14,917 bases of DNA. Source: JAZDLM01 sp043801895 (GTDB lineage: Bacteria; Patescibacteriota; Kazan-3B-28). Below are positions 1 to 7,104 of the stretch, one piece after another. The position numbers were made by a program, and so were the translations under genes. Under the pieces are notes generated by a model. That model ran no database searches, was not told where the DNA came from, and saw only the letters and a list, made by a program, of their open reading frames with translations. Location of the stretch: contig JAZDLM010000061.1 of the NCBI GenBank assembly GCA_043801895.1, positions 1-14,917 on the forward strand, written 5' to 3'. Numbering within the stretch: position 1 is the first letter of the stretch; each line of letters starts with the position of its first letter.

Positions 1-69
1 CAGACCGGTCATAGGTGGTTTTGGTGTTGGTTTTAGCCTCTCTCGGACTATTACTACATCTTAGCATAT

Positions 70-97
70 TTGTGATTTTTTGTCAATACTGTATATT
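70..97 (+). promoter_or_regulatory. possible promoter of the RNase H gene
   Basis: A candidate -35 TTGTGA (70-75) and a candidate -10 TATATT (92-97) are separated by 16 bases and end about 21 bases before the chosen ATG at 119. The -35 matches the consensus at only four of six positions and the area is simply AT-rich, so this is a weak call. No good Shine-Dalgarno sequence lies between it and the gene. Confidence 0.25.
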
Positions 98-118
98 GGG
101 TCTGCGAACAGGCGTTCT

Positions 119-541
119 ATGGTCAAATACCACCTATATACTGATGGAGGAGCCAGAGGCAACCCCGGGCCGGCAGCGGCCGGTGTGGTGGTTTGCGACG
201 ATAAGCTGGCAGTGCTCAGGCAGGTCTCCAAGTTTCTCGGTATCGCCACTAACAATCAGGCTGAATACCAGGCGCTCATTTTTGGTTTGGGACTGATCGC
301 CAAGCTGGCCAAAGGCTCGCTCGGCAGCGTGGAAGTCAGAGCCCTATTAGATAGCGAGCTAGTGGTCCGGCATCTTACCGGTGAATATCGGGTAAAAGAT
401 GCCAATCTTCGGGTTTTGTTCGACGAGGTTAATCGGCTGAGCCTGAAATTTGGCAAAGTTTCTTTTTTCCATATTCGTCGCGAGCAAAACAAAAAAGCTG
501 ACCTGCTGGTCAACTTGGAATTGGACAAACACTCCCGCTAG
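119..541 (+). CDS. rnhA: ribonuclease HI family protein
   Basis: Cytoplasmic nuclease expected to cut the RNA strand of RNA-DNA hybrids (R-loops, primers). The 140-residue product has the family layout: an N-terminal strand with TDGGARGNPGPAA (catalytic D9), ATNNQAEYQAL (E49), LLDSELVV (D78) and a C-terminal REQNKKADLLVN (D128). All four acidic catalytic positions are visible. The ATNNQAEY motif and the lack of a basic-protrusion insert resemble the short RNase HI branch (COG0328) rather than the E. coli enzyme. The reading frame is open back to a TTG at 80, but the ATG at 119 puts the first beta strand at residues 3-8 as is normal for the family, so it is preferred. The stop is one base from the end of the convergent minus-strand gene. 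The gene symbol is by family, not by proven orthology. Confidence 0.9.
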   Translation: MVKYHLYTDGGARGNPGPAAAGVVVCDDKLAVLRQVSKFLGIATNNQAEYQALIFGLGLIAKLAKGSLGSVEVRALLDSELVVRHLTGEYRVKDANLRVLFDEVNRLSLKFGKVSFFHIRREQNKKADLLVNLELDKHSR

Positions 542-542
542 A

Positions 543-1073
543 TCATTCCGACTCGTCCGGCGCGAAGGCTACCGTGAGTACGGTATCCAGCTTTTGATAT
601 TGGTCGCTATCTTTGGCGTCGGGATCGGCCGTGTAAACTTGGTAATCGATCGAGCCGGAGACGCGGGAATATAATTCAAACTCGACTTGGCCTCGCGCGT
701 TAGTTTGATAAAACGCTCGACTCAGTTCGGGGCTATACCAACCGTTATAAGTCCGCTCGGGGGTACGCTGTTCCGGGTCGTTAATTTTTAAACCCACCCA
801 AGCGTTCGGGACGGGCTGGTCGGTCTTGGTATCAATAATCGTAATGGTAGCCGTAGAAAAATTCTTGCCGTTAGCCGGTATTCCGCTGATCGGCTGCGCC
901 ATGGCTATTGCGCTAACATCGGTCGCTGAAGCGGCCGGTTTCCCTGGGCCGAAAGCTAGCCAACTCCCCAACGATACTATCGCGGTTAGGACGGCCAGCA
1001 TCGCCACCACTCCCCAGCGTTCGTGCCGGGCGTAGCTGCGATTTCGTCTGAAATGATGAAGGATATGCGTCAT
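543..1073 (-). CDS. membrane-anchored protein with an extracellular Ig-like domain
   Basis: The product is 176 residues. A basic N-terminus (residues 1-20, rich in H and R) is followed by one hydrophobic helix at about 21-41, then an extracytoplasmic region with a beta-sandwich look: TITIIDTKTDQPVPNAWVGL, a TNARGQVEFEL segment and a closing TVLTVAFAP strand. That pattern resembles bacterial Ig-like or carboxypeptidase-regulatory-like domains, but I cannot name the family with certainty. It follows the giant surface gene by 76 bases on the same strand, so co-transcription is likely and a shared role at the cell surface is inferred. The ATG (1073-1071) lies at the edge of an inverted-repeat arm. 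The AGG directly before it is too close to act as a normal Shine-Dalgarno. No separate promoter was found in the gap. Confidence 0.75.
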   Translation of the reverse strand: MTHILHHFRRNRSYARHERWGVVAMLAVLTAIVSLGSWLAFGPGKPAASATDVSAIAMAQPISGIPANGKNFSTATITIIDTKTDQPVPNAWVGLKINDPEQRTPERTYNGWYSPELSRAFYQTNARGQVEFELYSRVSGSIDYQVYTADPDAKDSDQYQKLDTVLTVAFAPDESE

Positions 1074-1159
1074 CCTGTTAGAAATTTGTGCTTAGTGTAT
1101 TATTGTCTTTCCAATTCTGCTCTATTCTTACTACCCGTTTTCTAAATTTCTAACGGGAC
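1072..1159. repeat. short inverted-repeat element, family CCCGTTAGAAAT
   Basis: Arms ATCCTGTTAGAAATTT (1072-1087) and AAATTTCTAACGGGAC (1144-1159) pair at 14 of 16 positions and enclose 56 bases. CCCGTT at 1133-1138 can also pair with AACGGG at 1152-1157. The right arm supplies the last codons and the TAG stop of the giant surface gene; the left arm abuts the start codon of the following gene. The same core recurs at 6347-6475. It looks like a small non-coding mobile or REP-type repeat; that identity is inferred. Confidence 0.6.
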
Positions 1160-4100
1160 AAGTTATCAGCTTCTGACGGGAAGTGAGTTTTATCGTAGTG
1201 CTCCACCCAAGCTAGTAACACGGCAGCGACCAGCGTCAGGCTCATGAAAATCCACTGCAGACCGGTCCAGCCGCTAACTGGCAGGCTCGCTGGCCCCCCT
1301 GTATATTCTACAACATCGGAGATTCTCACATCGGCAGTGGCATATTTGATCTTACCGTTGTAAAGCGCCACCACGGTGACCGCATCACGGAAAGTGCCGA
1401 CTTGGTCGTTGGCGGTGAAACTGGCACGGTGCGAGTCGCTGCTCACCCCGCTGGTGATTACCCCGGCCTCCGGCACCGTGGCATACCACTTGAAAGCCAA
1501 GTTTTTGATCTCGCGGCCGCGCTCGTCGTACCCCGCGACATAGAAAGTTTGTGCGTCATTAGGCAGCATCTTGCCGATGAGCGGGGCTAATCTGATTTCG
1601 GACAGCGCGCGGCCGGTAGAGTCCATTACCGCGGGCAATTCGGGGGCGAGGATGGATACCCCACCATCGCTTGAGCGAAGGGCGTTTAATACATTGATCA
1701 CCGCGCCCGCGTTGCGATAGCCGGTGTCGTTCTCCGTCAAGATCCGCACCGCCGATGTAGCCGAGCCGGGGTTGTCGGCAACCGCCACAATGTAAGAACC
1801 TGGCCGGCTATCGCGATAGTACAGCTGGATCGATTTGGTCGGATTATCCGATTTAAAGTATTGCAGCACTCGCGGCCCATTAGCGCTTTGGATGCTCACC
1901 CCAGTCGGGAGCGGCTGCATGGCTCCGTCAAGAAAGACGCCGGTGGGGGATTGAGTGAATAGGTAAAGATATTTCGGCAGTGCAGCTTCGCCCCCGTTAG
2001 CAGTATGGGCGGCAATGGTCAGCGGCTTGGTCGGCTGGCCAGCAAGAGCGACATCAGACGAGGGGCGCATGCTCAATGAAGTTATGTGCATACACCTGTT
2101 GCAGGCCTGAGGCTCGGTAGTCATGATGTAAATTGTGTAATCAACAAAGCCTAGCGAGGGATCTTCGTAGAGCGTAACGGTGGTGTAGTCTGGCACCGAG
2201 ATCTGGTGGTCGATAAAGTAAAATCTTGCGCTCTGGCTGCCTTGAGGAATGTTAATTTGATGGATCTCGTACAGCGGGTTTTCCTCCTCCACAGAATAAA
2301 ACTTAGCCGATGAGCTGCTCGGGTCAATACTCAAAGTAATATCGCGCTCAGCTGCGTAGGGCTGGTTGGTAATGCCATCTGATAGCGATACGGTCATGCC
2401 CTGGATAACGAGCTGTGGAATAACAATTAGCGGATCGGCCGGATCGGTGATGCGGATGGTCGGGTTAACCGTGGTGAACTCCCAAATCATCGGGAAAACC
2501 CCGGCAGTTAGTTTATTACCTTTCATATCCTCGGCGTTGACGACTTGAAAGATGTGGGTGGCCCCCACGGTGAAGCCATCCGGCGGCGTAATCGTGATCT
2601 TGCGATCATCATCACTCCACTCTTTAGTCCATTTCTCACTATTTAGGTGATAGTCGTAACCAGCGAATTTAATTAGGAAGGTGAAAGTACGAGGATTTAT
2701 CGGCTTATTGAATCCGATTTGAATGTTCGAATACAGCGGCACGCCCAAACTATTGGGAGGGGGGGAGAGGTAGGAAATCCCGAGTGGCAATTCTAGCTTG
2801 TTGTCCACTATCGTTTCGGCCTGGACTATCGTCAAGCTGTTGCTGGCATCGGGGTCCTGGATCGTCGCGGCATTGGTCATGCTCACGCCGTTCGGAGCGT
2901 CTGCCTGAATTTGCGCCCAGAACTCAAAGTTGTGCAGCTCAGGATCGCTAGGCAGGATAGTGGTTTCGCCGGTAATCCGCCTGGAATATGGGTCATATTC
3001 CAATCTTTCCCACCCAGTTCCGATCAAAGTGCCATTAACCATGGTGAGATAATTACCCACCCAATCGTTTACCCATGCGACCGCCGGCGTGCTGCCGGTA
3101 TTCTGTACTGTCACGATATATTTCAATAAATCGCCAGCCGGGGCCTTTATTTTATTAACGATCTTGGTCGAGGTCGAGAAATCCGGGTCCCGGCCGATGA
3201 CCAAAACTGTCGGGGTAGGTTCAAATGCTTCATGGACCCCATCGCTAATCATTAAGCTCTGCGAGATGCGCAAGTACCGGGTTGGGCTATTGATCGTCAC
3301 CGCGTAAGTGATAGTAACCGGCGACCCCTTTGTCACCGTGCCCTGCCATTGCCATTCCAGCACTCTGCCTCTCGTCTCTTGCGTAAACAATACCCCACTG
3401 CTTGCTCTGGCCGAGTAGTTTACATAGGTCAGCCCGTCCGAAAACCTCAGCTGCGCGGTAGCGAAAGTGGCGGGCAAATCACTGATATTGATTAGCGTGA
3501 CTGTATAATTGGCGGTGTCACCCGGACTATAGGAACCGTCCGGATTGGGCCCCGGGGCAACCTCGATGGTGGAATTGGTTAGGTCGGGGTCCATTTTCTG
3601 AGCAGTTTTGAATTCCCATTTTAGCATCACCGGCGGGTCGTAATCGCCTAGCCCATTTTCTTGAATATTGTTGCCGGCAATGTCGCGTGCAGTCACCACT
3701 CTGAAGGTGTACCAAGTTTCATAATCCAAGGGCGGATGGCTAATGACCATTTTTTTCTTCATCATGTTCCATTCGGCGTAAGTGTCGGGCACGGGCTCAT
3801 CGGTATCGGTAGCGTAGAATTGATAAGCGAACGAGCCGATGTCCAGCTGCTCGGAGAACTCTAGCGCTATATCCGCTTCCGTCCCTACCCCCTCTTCGCC
3901 ATAATAAGGCGTTGTGCTGATCAGCCGCGGCGCGATAGTATCTACCAAAGTGGACGCTTCAATTGTGGGGAGAGGCCCCCCGTCGGATGGCGGGAGGTGT
4001 TTATTGGGACAACTATCATTCAGCGCAAAGTCCTTTGCGCAAGAGTAAAATCTATACTGGCCGTCACCCCAAGCCGACGGGGCGGTAGTATCGAACTCCC

Positions 4101-6240
4101 ATTGGAAAGGCGCACTGTCGTCAGCCCCCCATAGTAATACCGAGTTGTTTTCATCCTCCCCGCTGTAGTACAAATACACTTCTTTCACGCCATTTTCATC
4201 ACTAGCGGCAATATTAACCGAGAACTGTGGCGTCAGAATGTACTCCGGTAGCGCATCGACCGTCGAAGTTGGGGGAGTGTTATCACCGCCACCAATCGGC
4301 GGGGTTTTAATAGTAAAGTCGGCATCGCTGGTATCCCCAATCGTGTCGGTAGTTTTGATTTTGACCCGAACTGCTTCGGATGGATCGTTGGGAACCGTCC
4401 ATCCGTACGCTCCATCATTAGCAGTATCATTCACGATCGAGGTCCAATCACCATCTCCGCTGCTAGTGTTGTATAAAATATCGATGATATCGCCACCTCC
4501 CAGCCCGGCTGAAGTCCAGGTGATATCATGGGCAGTACCCACATTCCAAACCTCGGCACCGTTTGGCGCAGTCACGGTAATAGTGGGGGCGGTATAAGTT
4601 AGAGTAACTGAGTCGATGTTAATGGTGTTGATGTTCGATTCGACCGGAGCATTGTCGCCGGCCAGCACATTATCAAAAACCACCCGAAAATAAAAAGTCC
4701 CGCTTCCTACCTCATCGTCAAACGAGGCAATATTGGCGTTGATGTCACTCGCTGAACTGCTCTCGACCGCCGGCGGCCCACCCTCCGTCAGCGTCCAGCC
4801 CTCCCCCCCTTCTTTATAGTAATACCAATTGGTTCCGTCGTTGCTGATCTGAAAACCGATACTTGACGCCTCGCTGGTATCGGCGTAGGCCACCGAGAAT
4901 CCGCGGGCCGAGGCAAATTCTGGCCCGGTTTCGTTGGTAAGATAGTTGGTCAGGGTATCCGCAACGGGCGGCATCTCTCCAAAGGTTCCGCGATAGGCAT
5001 TCCCAAGGCTCAAGCTGGTGGTCACGCCCAGCAGTAACTGATAGTTGCTCATCCGGATCATTACTCCCACCGCGCTGATCGTTTCTGGCAATTCTTCGTC
5101 TGAATTATCCTGCTCCACAAAATCTGTCCCGCCGTCGATCGAGCGGAAGATTTGGCTGTTAACACTCTCTCCCGTCAGATTGTTAACTGCGATCACCTCG
5201 GTACCAGCGCTGGCTAAGGCCTTTGCCCCACCCGCGCCCGTGACCGGAATAACGCTCCAGGTGACTCCGTAATCACTTGACTTGATAAGCCGATGGCCTC
5301 CAACCATAGTGGCATAGATAACTCCCGACCCAGTAGTGAGTAGCGAGTTGACGGCGGAAACTAATCCGCCGCCGCTCCCCCACGTTGGGGTGGCAGCAGT
5401 CCAAGTGTCGCCACCATCATCAGAATAGAAAAGAGCCAACTCAGAGGCTAGATTCACATCGGTCGCCGCCACAAAAATTCTAGTCCCATCCCCTACCAAA
5501 CTTATCTCCAAAATGTCGTTGATTGCCACTACGCCCGGTGGCTGGGTAAGGGTTTTAGCAAAAGTGGCTCCGCTATCAGTCGATTTCCAAACCGTGCCAT
5601 CGTCGTCGTTCTCACCAGCTCCCGCTCCCATGTAGACCGTGCTAGCCACCGTGGAGATATCTTCCACCGCAGTGAATGAACTGACGGTTGCATAATTGGT
5701 ACTACCCGTCCAGCTAGCGCCCTTGTCGTTGCTGTACAATGTGTTCCCGGCGCCGGCCCCATTATTCCCGACAGCAACGATCCGGCCCGCACTCTCCCCG
5801 GTTGTGACGCGCGTGAGTTTTGTCGCTGTCCCAACAAGCAAGCCGTTGTCCCCTTCGACTGTGGTCCAACTGTTCCCGAAATCCGTAGAGATTAAAGGGT
5901 ACTTGGCCCCACTACTAACTGCCGCCAAAATTGTGCCCGGCACGGTGGTTTCCAGCAAGTCTGTAACGCCGCCATACCTGCTGTCCATACTATCGGTTGC
6001 TGCCGTCACCTGCATGTTGGCAATAGCGAATCCGTCGCCAATTGTTACTGCGCCCTCGGTTGAATAATCTCCTGGGGTACCGAAGGTCCAAATATGGTTG
6101 GCCTCATCATCGGCATGGGCGGGGGAGATAGGGGAGAGAAAACCGCCCCAAACCAGATTCTGCAACACCAATACTGCTGCCGTCAGCCATGCAAGCCAGC
6201 GGCGCGAAGTTCGGATTTTTAGCAAAGATTTAACAGGCAT
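1150..6240 (-). CDS. giant secreted surface protein: Asp-box propeller, Ig-like and DUF11-like domains, LPxSG-type anchor
   Basis: The product is 1696 residues. Residues 1-43 form a signal peptide (basic start, long hydrophobic core, AHA before the cleavage point). Residues ~110-420 hold six Asp-box motifs (S-x-D-x-G-x-x-W/F) at about 118, 170, 220, 273, 321 and 367, a sialidase/BNR-type beta-propeller fold; this shows the fold only and does not imply sialidase activity. Residues ~553-645 resemble the Ser-Thr-rich Ig-like domain (ITVTAPNGAEVWNVG). Residues ~770-880 and ~1153-1257 look like Big_5 Ig-like domains (IALEFSEQLD, IQIGFNKPINP). Residues ~890-1005 and ~1020-1140 resemble DUF11 repeats (SPGDTANYTVTLINIS, GDLLKYIVTVQNTG). 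The C-terminus has LPVSG at about 1653-1657, a hydrophobic helix (~1659-1679) and a charged tail, which is the layout of a sortase substrate. It is expected to be displayed on the envelope for attachment or contact. The ATG at 6240 lacks a Shine-Dalgarno. Confidence 0.9.
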   Translation of the reverse strand: MPVKSLLKIRTSRRWLAWLTAAVLVLQNLVWGGFLSPISPAHADDEANHIWTFGTPGDYSTEGAVTIGDGFAIANMQVTAATDSMDSRYGGVTDLLETTVPGTILAAVSSGAKYPLISTDFGNSWTTVEGDNGLLVGTATKLTRVTTGESAGRIVAVGNNGAGAGNTLYSNDKGASWTGSTNYATVSSFTAVEDISTVASTVYMGAGAGENDDDGTVWKSTDSGATFAKTLTQPPGVVAINDILEISLVGDGTRIFVAATDVNLASELALFYSDDGGDTWTAATPTWGSGGGLVSAVNSLLTTGSGVIYATMVGGHRLIKSSDYGVTWSVIPVTGAGGAKALASAGTEVIAVNNLTGESVNSQIFRSIDGGTDFVEQDNSDEELPETISAVGVMIRMSNYQLLLGVTTSLSLGNAYRGTFGEMPPVADTLTNYLTNETGPEFASARGFSVAYADTSEASSIGFQISNDGTNWYYYKEGGEGWTLTEGGPPAVESSSASDINANIASFDDEVGSGTFYFRVVFDNVLAGDNAPVESNINTINIDSVTLTYTAPTITVTAPNGAEVWNVGTAHDITWTSAGLGGGDIIDILYNTSSGDGDWTSIVNDTANDGAYGWTVPNDPSEAVRVKIKTTDTIGDTSDADFTIKTPPIGGGDNTPPTSTVDALPEYILTPQFSVNIAASDENGVKEVYLYYSGEDENNSVLLWGADDSAPFQWEFDTTAPSAWGDGQYRFYSCAKDFALNDSCPNKHLPPSDGGPLPTIEASTLVDTIAPRLISTTPYYGEEGVGTEADIALEFSEQLDIGSFAYQFYATDTDEPVPDTYAEWNMMKKKMVISHPPLDYETWYTFRVVTARDIAGNNIQENGLGDYDPPVMLKWEFKTAQKMDPDLTNSTIEVAPGPNPDGSYSPGDTANYTVTLINISDLPATFATAQLRFSDGLTYVNYSARASSGVLFTQETRGRVLEWQWQGTVTKGSPVTITYAVTINSPTRYLRISQSLMISDGVHEAFEPTPTVLVIGRDPDFSTSTKIVNKIKAPAGDLLKYIVTVQNTGSTPAVAWVNDWVGNYLTMVNGTLIGTGWERLEYDPYSRRITGETTILPSDPELHNFEFWAQIQADAPNGVSMTNAATIQDPDASNSLTIVQAETIVDNKLELPLGISYLSPPPNSLGVPLYSNIQIGFNKPINPRTFTFLIKFAGYDYHLNSEKWTKEWSDDDRKITITPPDGFTVGATHIFQVVNAEDMKGNKLTAGVFPMIWEFTTVNPTIRITDPADPLIVIPQLVIQGMTVSLSDGITNQPYAAERDITLSIDPSSSSAKFYSVEEENPLYEIHQINIPQGSQSARFYFIDHQISVPDYTTVTLYEDPSLGFVDYTIYIMTTEPQACNRCMHITSLSMRPSSDVALAGQPTKPLTIAAHTANGGEAALPKYLYLFTQSPTGVFLDGAMQPLPTGVSIQSANGPRVLQYFKSDNPTKSIQLYYRDSRPGSYIVAVADNPGSATSAVRILTENDTGYRNAGAVINVLNALRSSDGGVSILAPELPAVMDSTGRALSEIRLAPLIGKMLPNDAQTFYVAGYDERGREIKNLAFKWYATVPEAGVITSGVSSDSHRASFTANDQVGTFRDAVTVVALYNGKIKYATADVRISDVVEYTGGPASLPVSGWTGLQWIFMSLTLVAAVLLAWVEHYDKTHFPSEADNLSR

Positions 6241-6303
6241 CGGTCTTTGGTTTTTGGTTTTGGATTTTAAGCCTAATTTTCAGATACTCACCCGCCCAAA
6301 CTA
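6241..6303 (-). promoter_or_regulatory. untranslated leader of the giant surface gene with CCAAAA-type repeats
   Basis: Downstream of the consensus promoter the predicted transcript has a leader of about 63 bases. Where a Shine-Dalgarno would sit, the minus strand instead carries short direct repeats of the form CCAAAACCAAAAACCAAAG just before GACCG-ATG. The unstructured, A-rich stretch may help initiation on its own; that role is inferred. Confidence 0.4.
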
Positions 6304-6310
6304 TTTGTTC

Positions 6311-6339
6311 ATTATACTATAAAATTCGCTCTTTGTCAA
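6311..6339 (-). promoter_or_regulatory. consensus sigma-70 promoter of the giant surface gene
   Basis: Reading the minus strand, TTGACA (6339-6334), a 17-base spacer and TATAAT (6316-6311) form an exact consensus promoter. Transcription is expected to begin near 6304, giving a leader of about 63 bases. It is divergent from the ssrA promoter, with the inverted-repeat element between them. Confidence 0.85.
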
Positions 6340-6346
6340 TTGCGTA

Positions 6347-6475
6347 GGGGTTGACCCCGTTAGAAATCCGACGGAGCTGCGGATATAGCTTGGGGTAATC
6401 GGCGTGCGGATGACGCTCTCGCTTTACTAAGTTTAATGCCGGCAGTTGTCCGGATACATTTCTAATGGGGTTGAC
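6347..6475. repeat. inverted-repeat element between divergent promoters, family CCCGTTAGAAAT
   Basis: The left arm GTTGACCCCGTTAGAAAT (6350-6367) and the right arm ATTTCTAATGGGGTTGAC (6458-6475) pair at 15 of 18 positions. The left end also forms the palindrome GGGGTTGACCCC (6347-6358), and GGGGTTGAC recurs in the same orientation at 6467-6475. The interior contains a further small hairpin, ATCCG/CGGAT (6366-6370 and 6380-6384). There is no open reading frame in the ~90-base interior. This resembles a non-autonomous MITE or REP-type element and shares its core with 1072-1159. Confidence 0.6.
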
Positions 6476-6498
6476 ACTCCCTCAATATCCTATAGACT
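6471..6498 (+). promoter_or_regulatory. probable ssrA promoter, -35 supplied by the repeat arm
   Basis: TTGACA (6471-6476) followed by a 16-base spacer and TAGACT (6493-6498, four of six consensus positions) ends 12 bases before the mature 5' end of tmRNA. An alternative -10, TATAGA at 6491, would give a short 14-base spacer. The first five bases of the -35 (TTGAC) belong to the inverted-repeat right arm. Confidence 0.45.
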
Positions 6499-6510
6499 GA
6501 CGGGTGTTAT

Positions 6511-6877
6511 GGGGCTGCTAGGCTTCGACAGAGTACTTTAATTTCTATTAGCGGCATTCCGTGGACGGCTCTTCACGCTAACATGAGCCAAATCGCAAAT
6601 GCCAACAAAGCATTTAGCGGGCTTCGGCCCGCGCTAGCATTGGCCTAAACTGTCAGTGCCGTCGCTTGTTTACCTGTGCCTGATCAAGTTGCAAGTGGCG
6701 TTATTTCTATCAGGCTGCGTTGCTACTGTCGCCGGTAGTAATTAAGACTTAGGCGGCTTGTCTGACTGTTGTTTGTTGGTTTGTTCGCAGTTAGAGACAC
6801 TTACAAACCGACTAAGAGTGTAGATGCTGATAGAAATTGTGCTTTGGACGGGGGTTCAATTCCCCCCAGCTCCACCA
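6511..6877 (+). ncRNA. ssrA: transfer-messenger RNA (tmRNA)
   Basis: tmRNA rescues stalled ribosomes and tags the unfinished protein for proteolysis, together with SmpB (encoded at 10380-10856). The 5' end GGGGCTG pairs with CAGCTCC before the 3' ACCA, giving a 7-bp acceptor stem with one G-U pair, and CCA is encoded. The 5' part shows the typical GGCTTCGACAG. The 3' T-arm is GGGGGTTCAATTCCCCC. The resume codon is most likely GCA at 6595, giving the tag ANANKAFSGLRPALALA and a TAA at 6646-6648. The tag frame includes a hairpin with a TTCG loop (6617-6632). Length is 367 bases, usual for one-piece tmRNA. Transcription probably starts a few bases upstream, with RNase P trimming the 5' end. Confidence 0.95.
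6595..6648 (+). other. tmRNA proteolysis-tag reading frame
   Basis: Seventeen codons from GCA to the TAA stop encode ANANKAFSGLRPALALA. Tags usually start with Ala and end in a hydrophobic, Ala-rich degron, and this ends in ALALA. The resume codon is inferred from the frame and the usual Ala; CAAATC precedes it. The codons for SGLRPA form a 6-bp GC stem (6617-6622 with 6627-6632) closed by a TTCG tetraloop, and AATGC (6599-6603) can pair with GCATT (6637-6641) around it. Confidence 0.8.
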
Positions 6878-6920
6878 CGAACCACTCACCTTCGTTCGGG
6901 TTCGTGGCGCCGCCACGAAC
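6875..6920 (+). promoter_or_regulatory. alternative hairpins directly after tmRNA
   Basis: Three copies of one 8-base motif, CCACGAAC or its complement, occur at 6875-6882, 6900-6907 and 6913-6920. The middle copy can pair with either neighbour: CCACGAACC (6875-6883) with GGTTCGTGG (6899-6907), or GTTCGTGGC (6900-6908) with GCCACGAAC (6912-6920). The first hairpin would include the tmRNA CCA end. An A-rich run follows instead of T residues, so it is not a classical intrinsic terminator. It may define the tmRNA 3' end or processing; function unproven. Confidence 0.5.
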
Positions 6921-7014
6921 AATATAAAATAAAAAGTGGGAGTGCCGTGTACTTGAGCGTAGCGAATAGTACTGTGGCCATAATCGATTCTCCTTTGTGG
7001 GACTGGTTTTTTAT
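6921..7014. other. non-coding stretch between tmRNA and the first cassette promoter
   Basis: It holds an AT-rich run (6921-6936), a weak imperfect hairpin around GTACT (6949-6953) and AGTAC (6968-6972), and the first copy of the cassette box. The 20 bases at 6989-7008 (TCTCCTTTGTGGGACTGGTT) are identical to 9365-9384. No gene was seen. Confidence 0.5.
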
Positions 7015-7043
7015 TTGACACCAAAGTGTGGTTGGAACATAAT
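7015..7043 (+). promoter_or_regulatory. promoter of cassette 1
   Basis: TTGACA (7015-7020), a 17-base spacer and CATAAT (7038-7043) make a near-perfect sigma-70 promoter. The conserved box at 6989-7008 lies 6 bases upstream. The transcript should begin near 7050. Confidence 0.85.
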
Positions 7044-7061
7044 TGGCCCAGCTTACTCTCG

Positions 7062-7092
7062 CAGGGGCTCCGAGGGAGAACCCTGACTTTTT
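7062..7092 (+). promoter_or_regulatory. leader hairpin followed by T5 (attenuator-like) in cassette 1
   Basis: CAGGG (7062-7066) pairs with CCCTG (7081-7085), and inside it CTCC (7068-7071) pairs with GGAG (7075-7078) around a GAG loop. ACTTTTT follows, then the Shine-Dalgarno GGAGGTGA (7093-7100). The shape is that of an intrinsic terminator placed in a 5' leader, so it could act by attenuation, or simply as a stabilising 5' stem. Confidence 0.5.
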
Positions 7093-7104
7093 GGAGGTGA
7101 AACA

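Noticed and set aside
80..118. Upstream TTG start for the RNase H gene
   Set aside because: It would add 13 residues not expected before the first strand of the fold and it overlaps the candidate promoter.
15..296. A 93-codon open frame on the + strand
   Set aside because: It overlaps the RNase H gene in another frame and has no domain pattern; the RNase H frame has all catalytic motifs.
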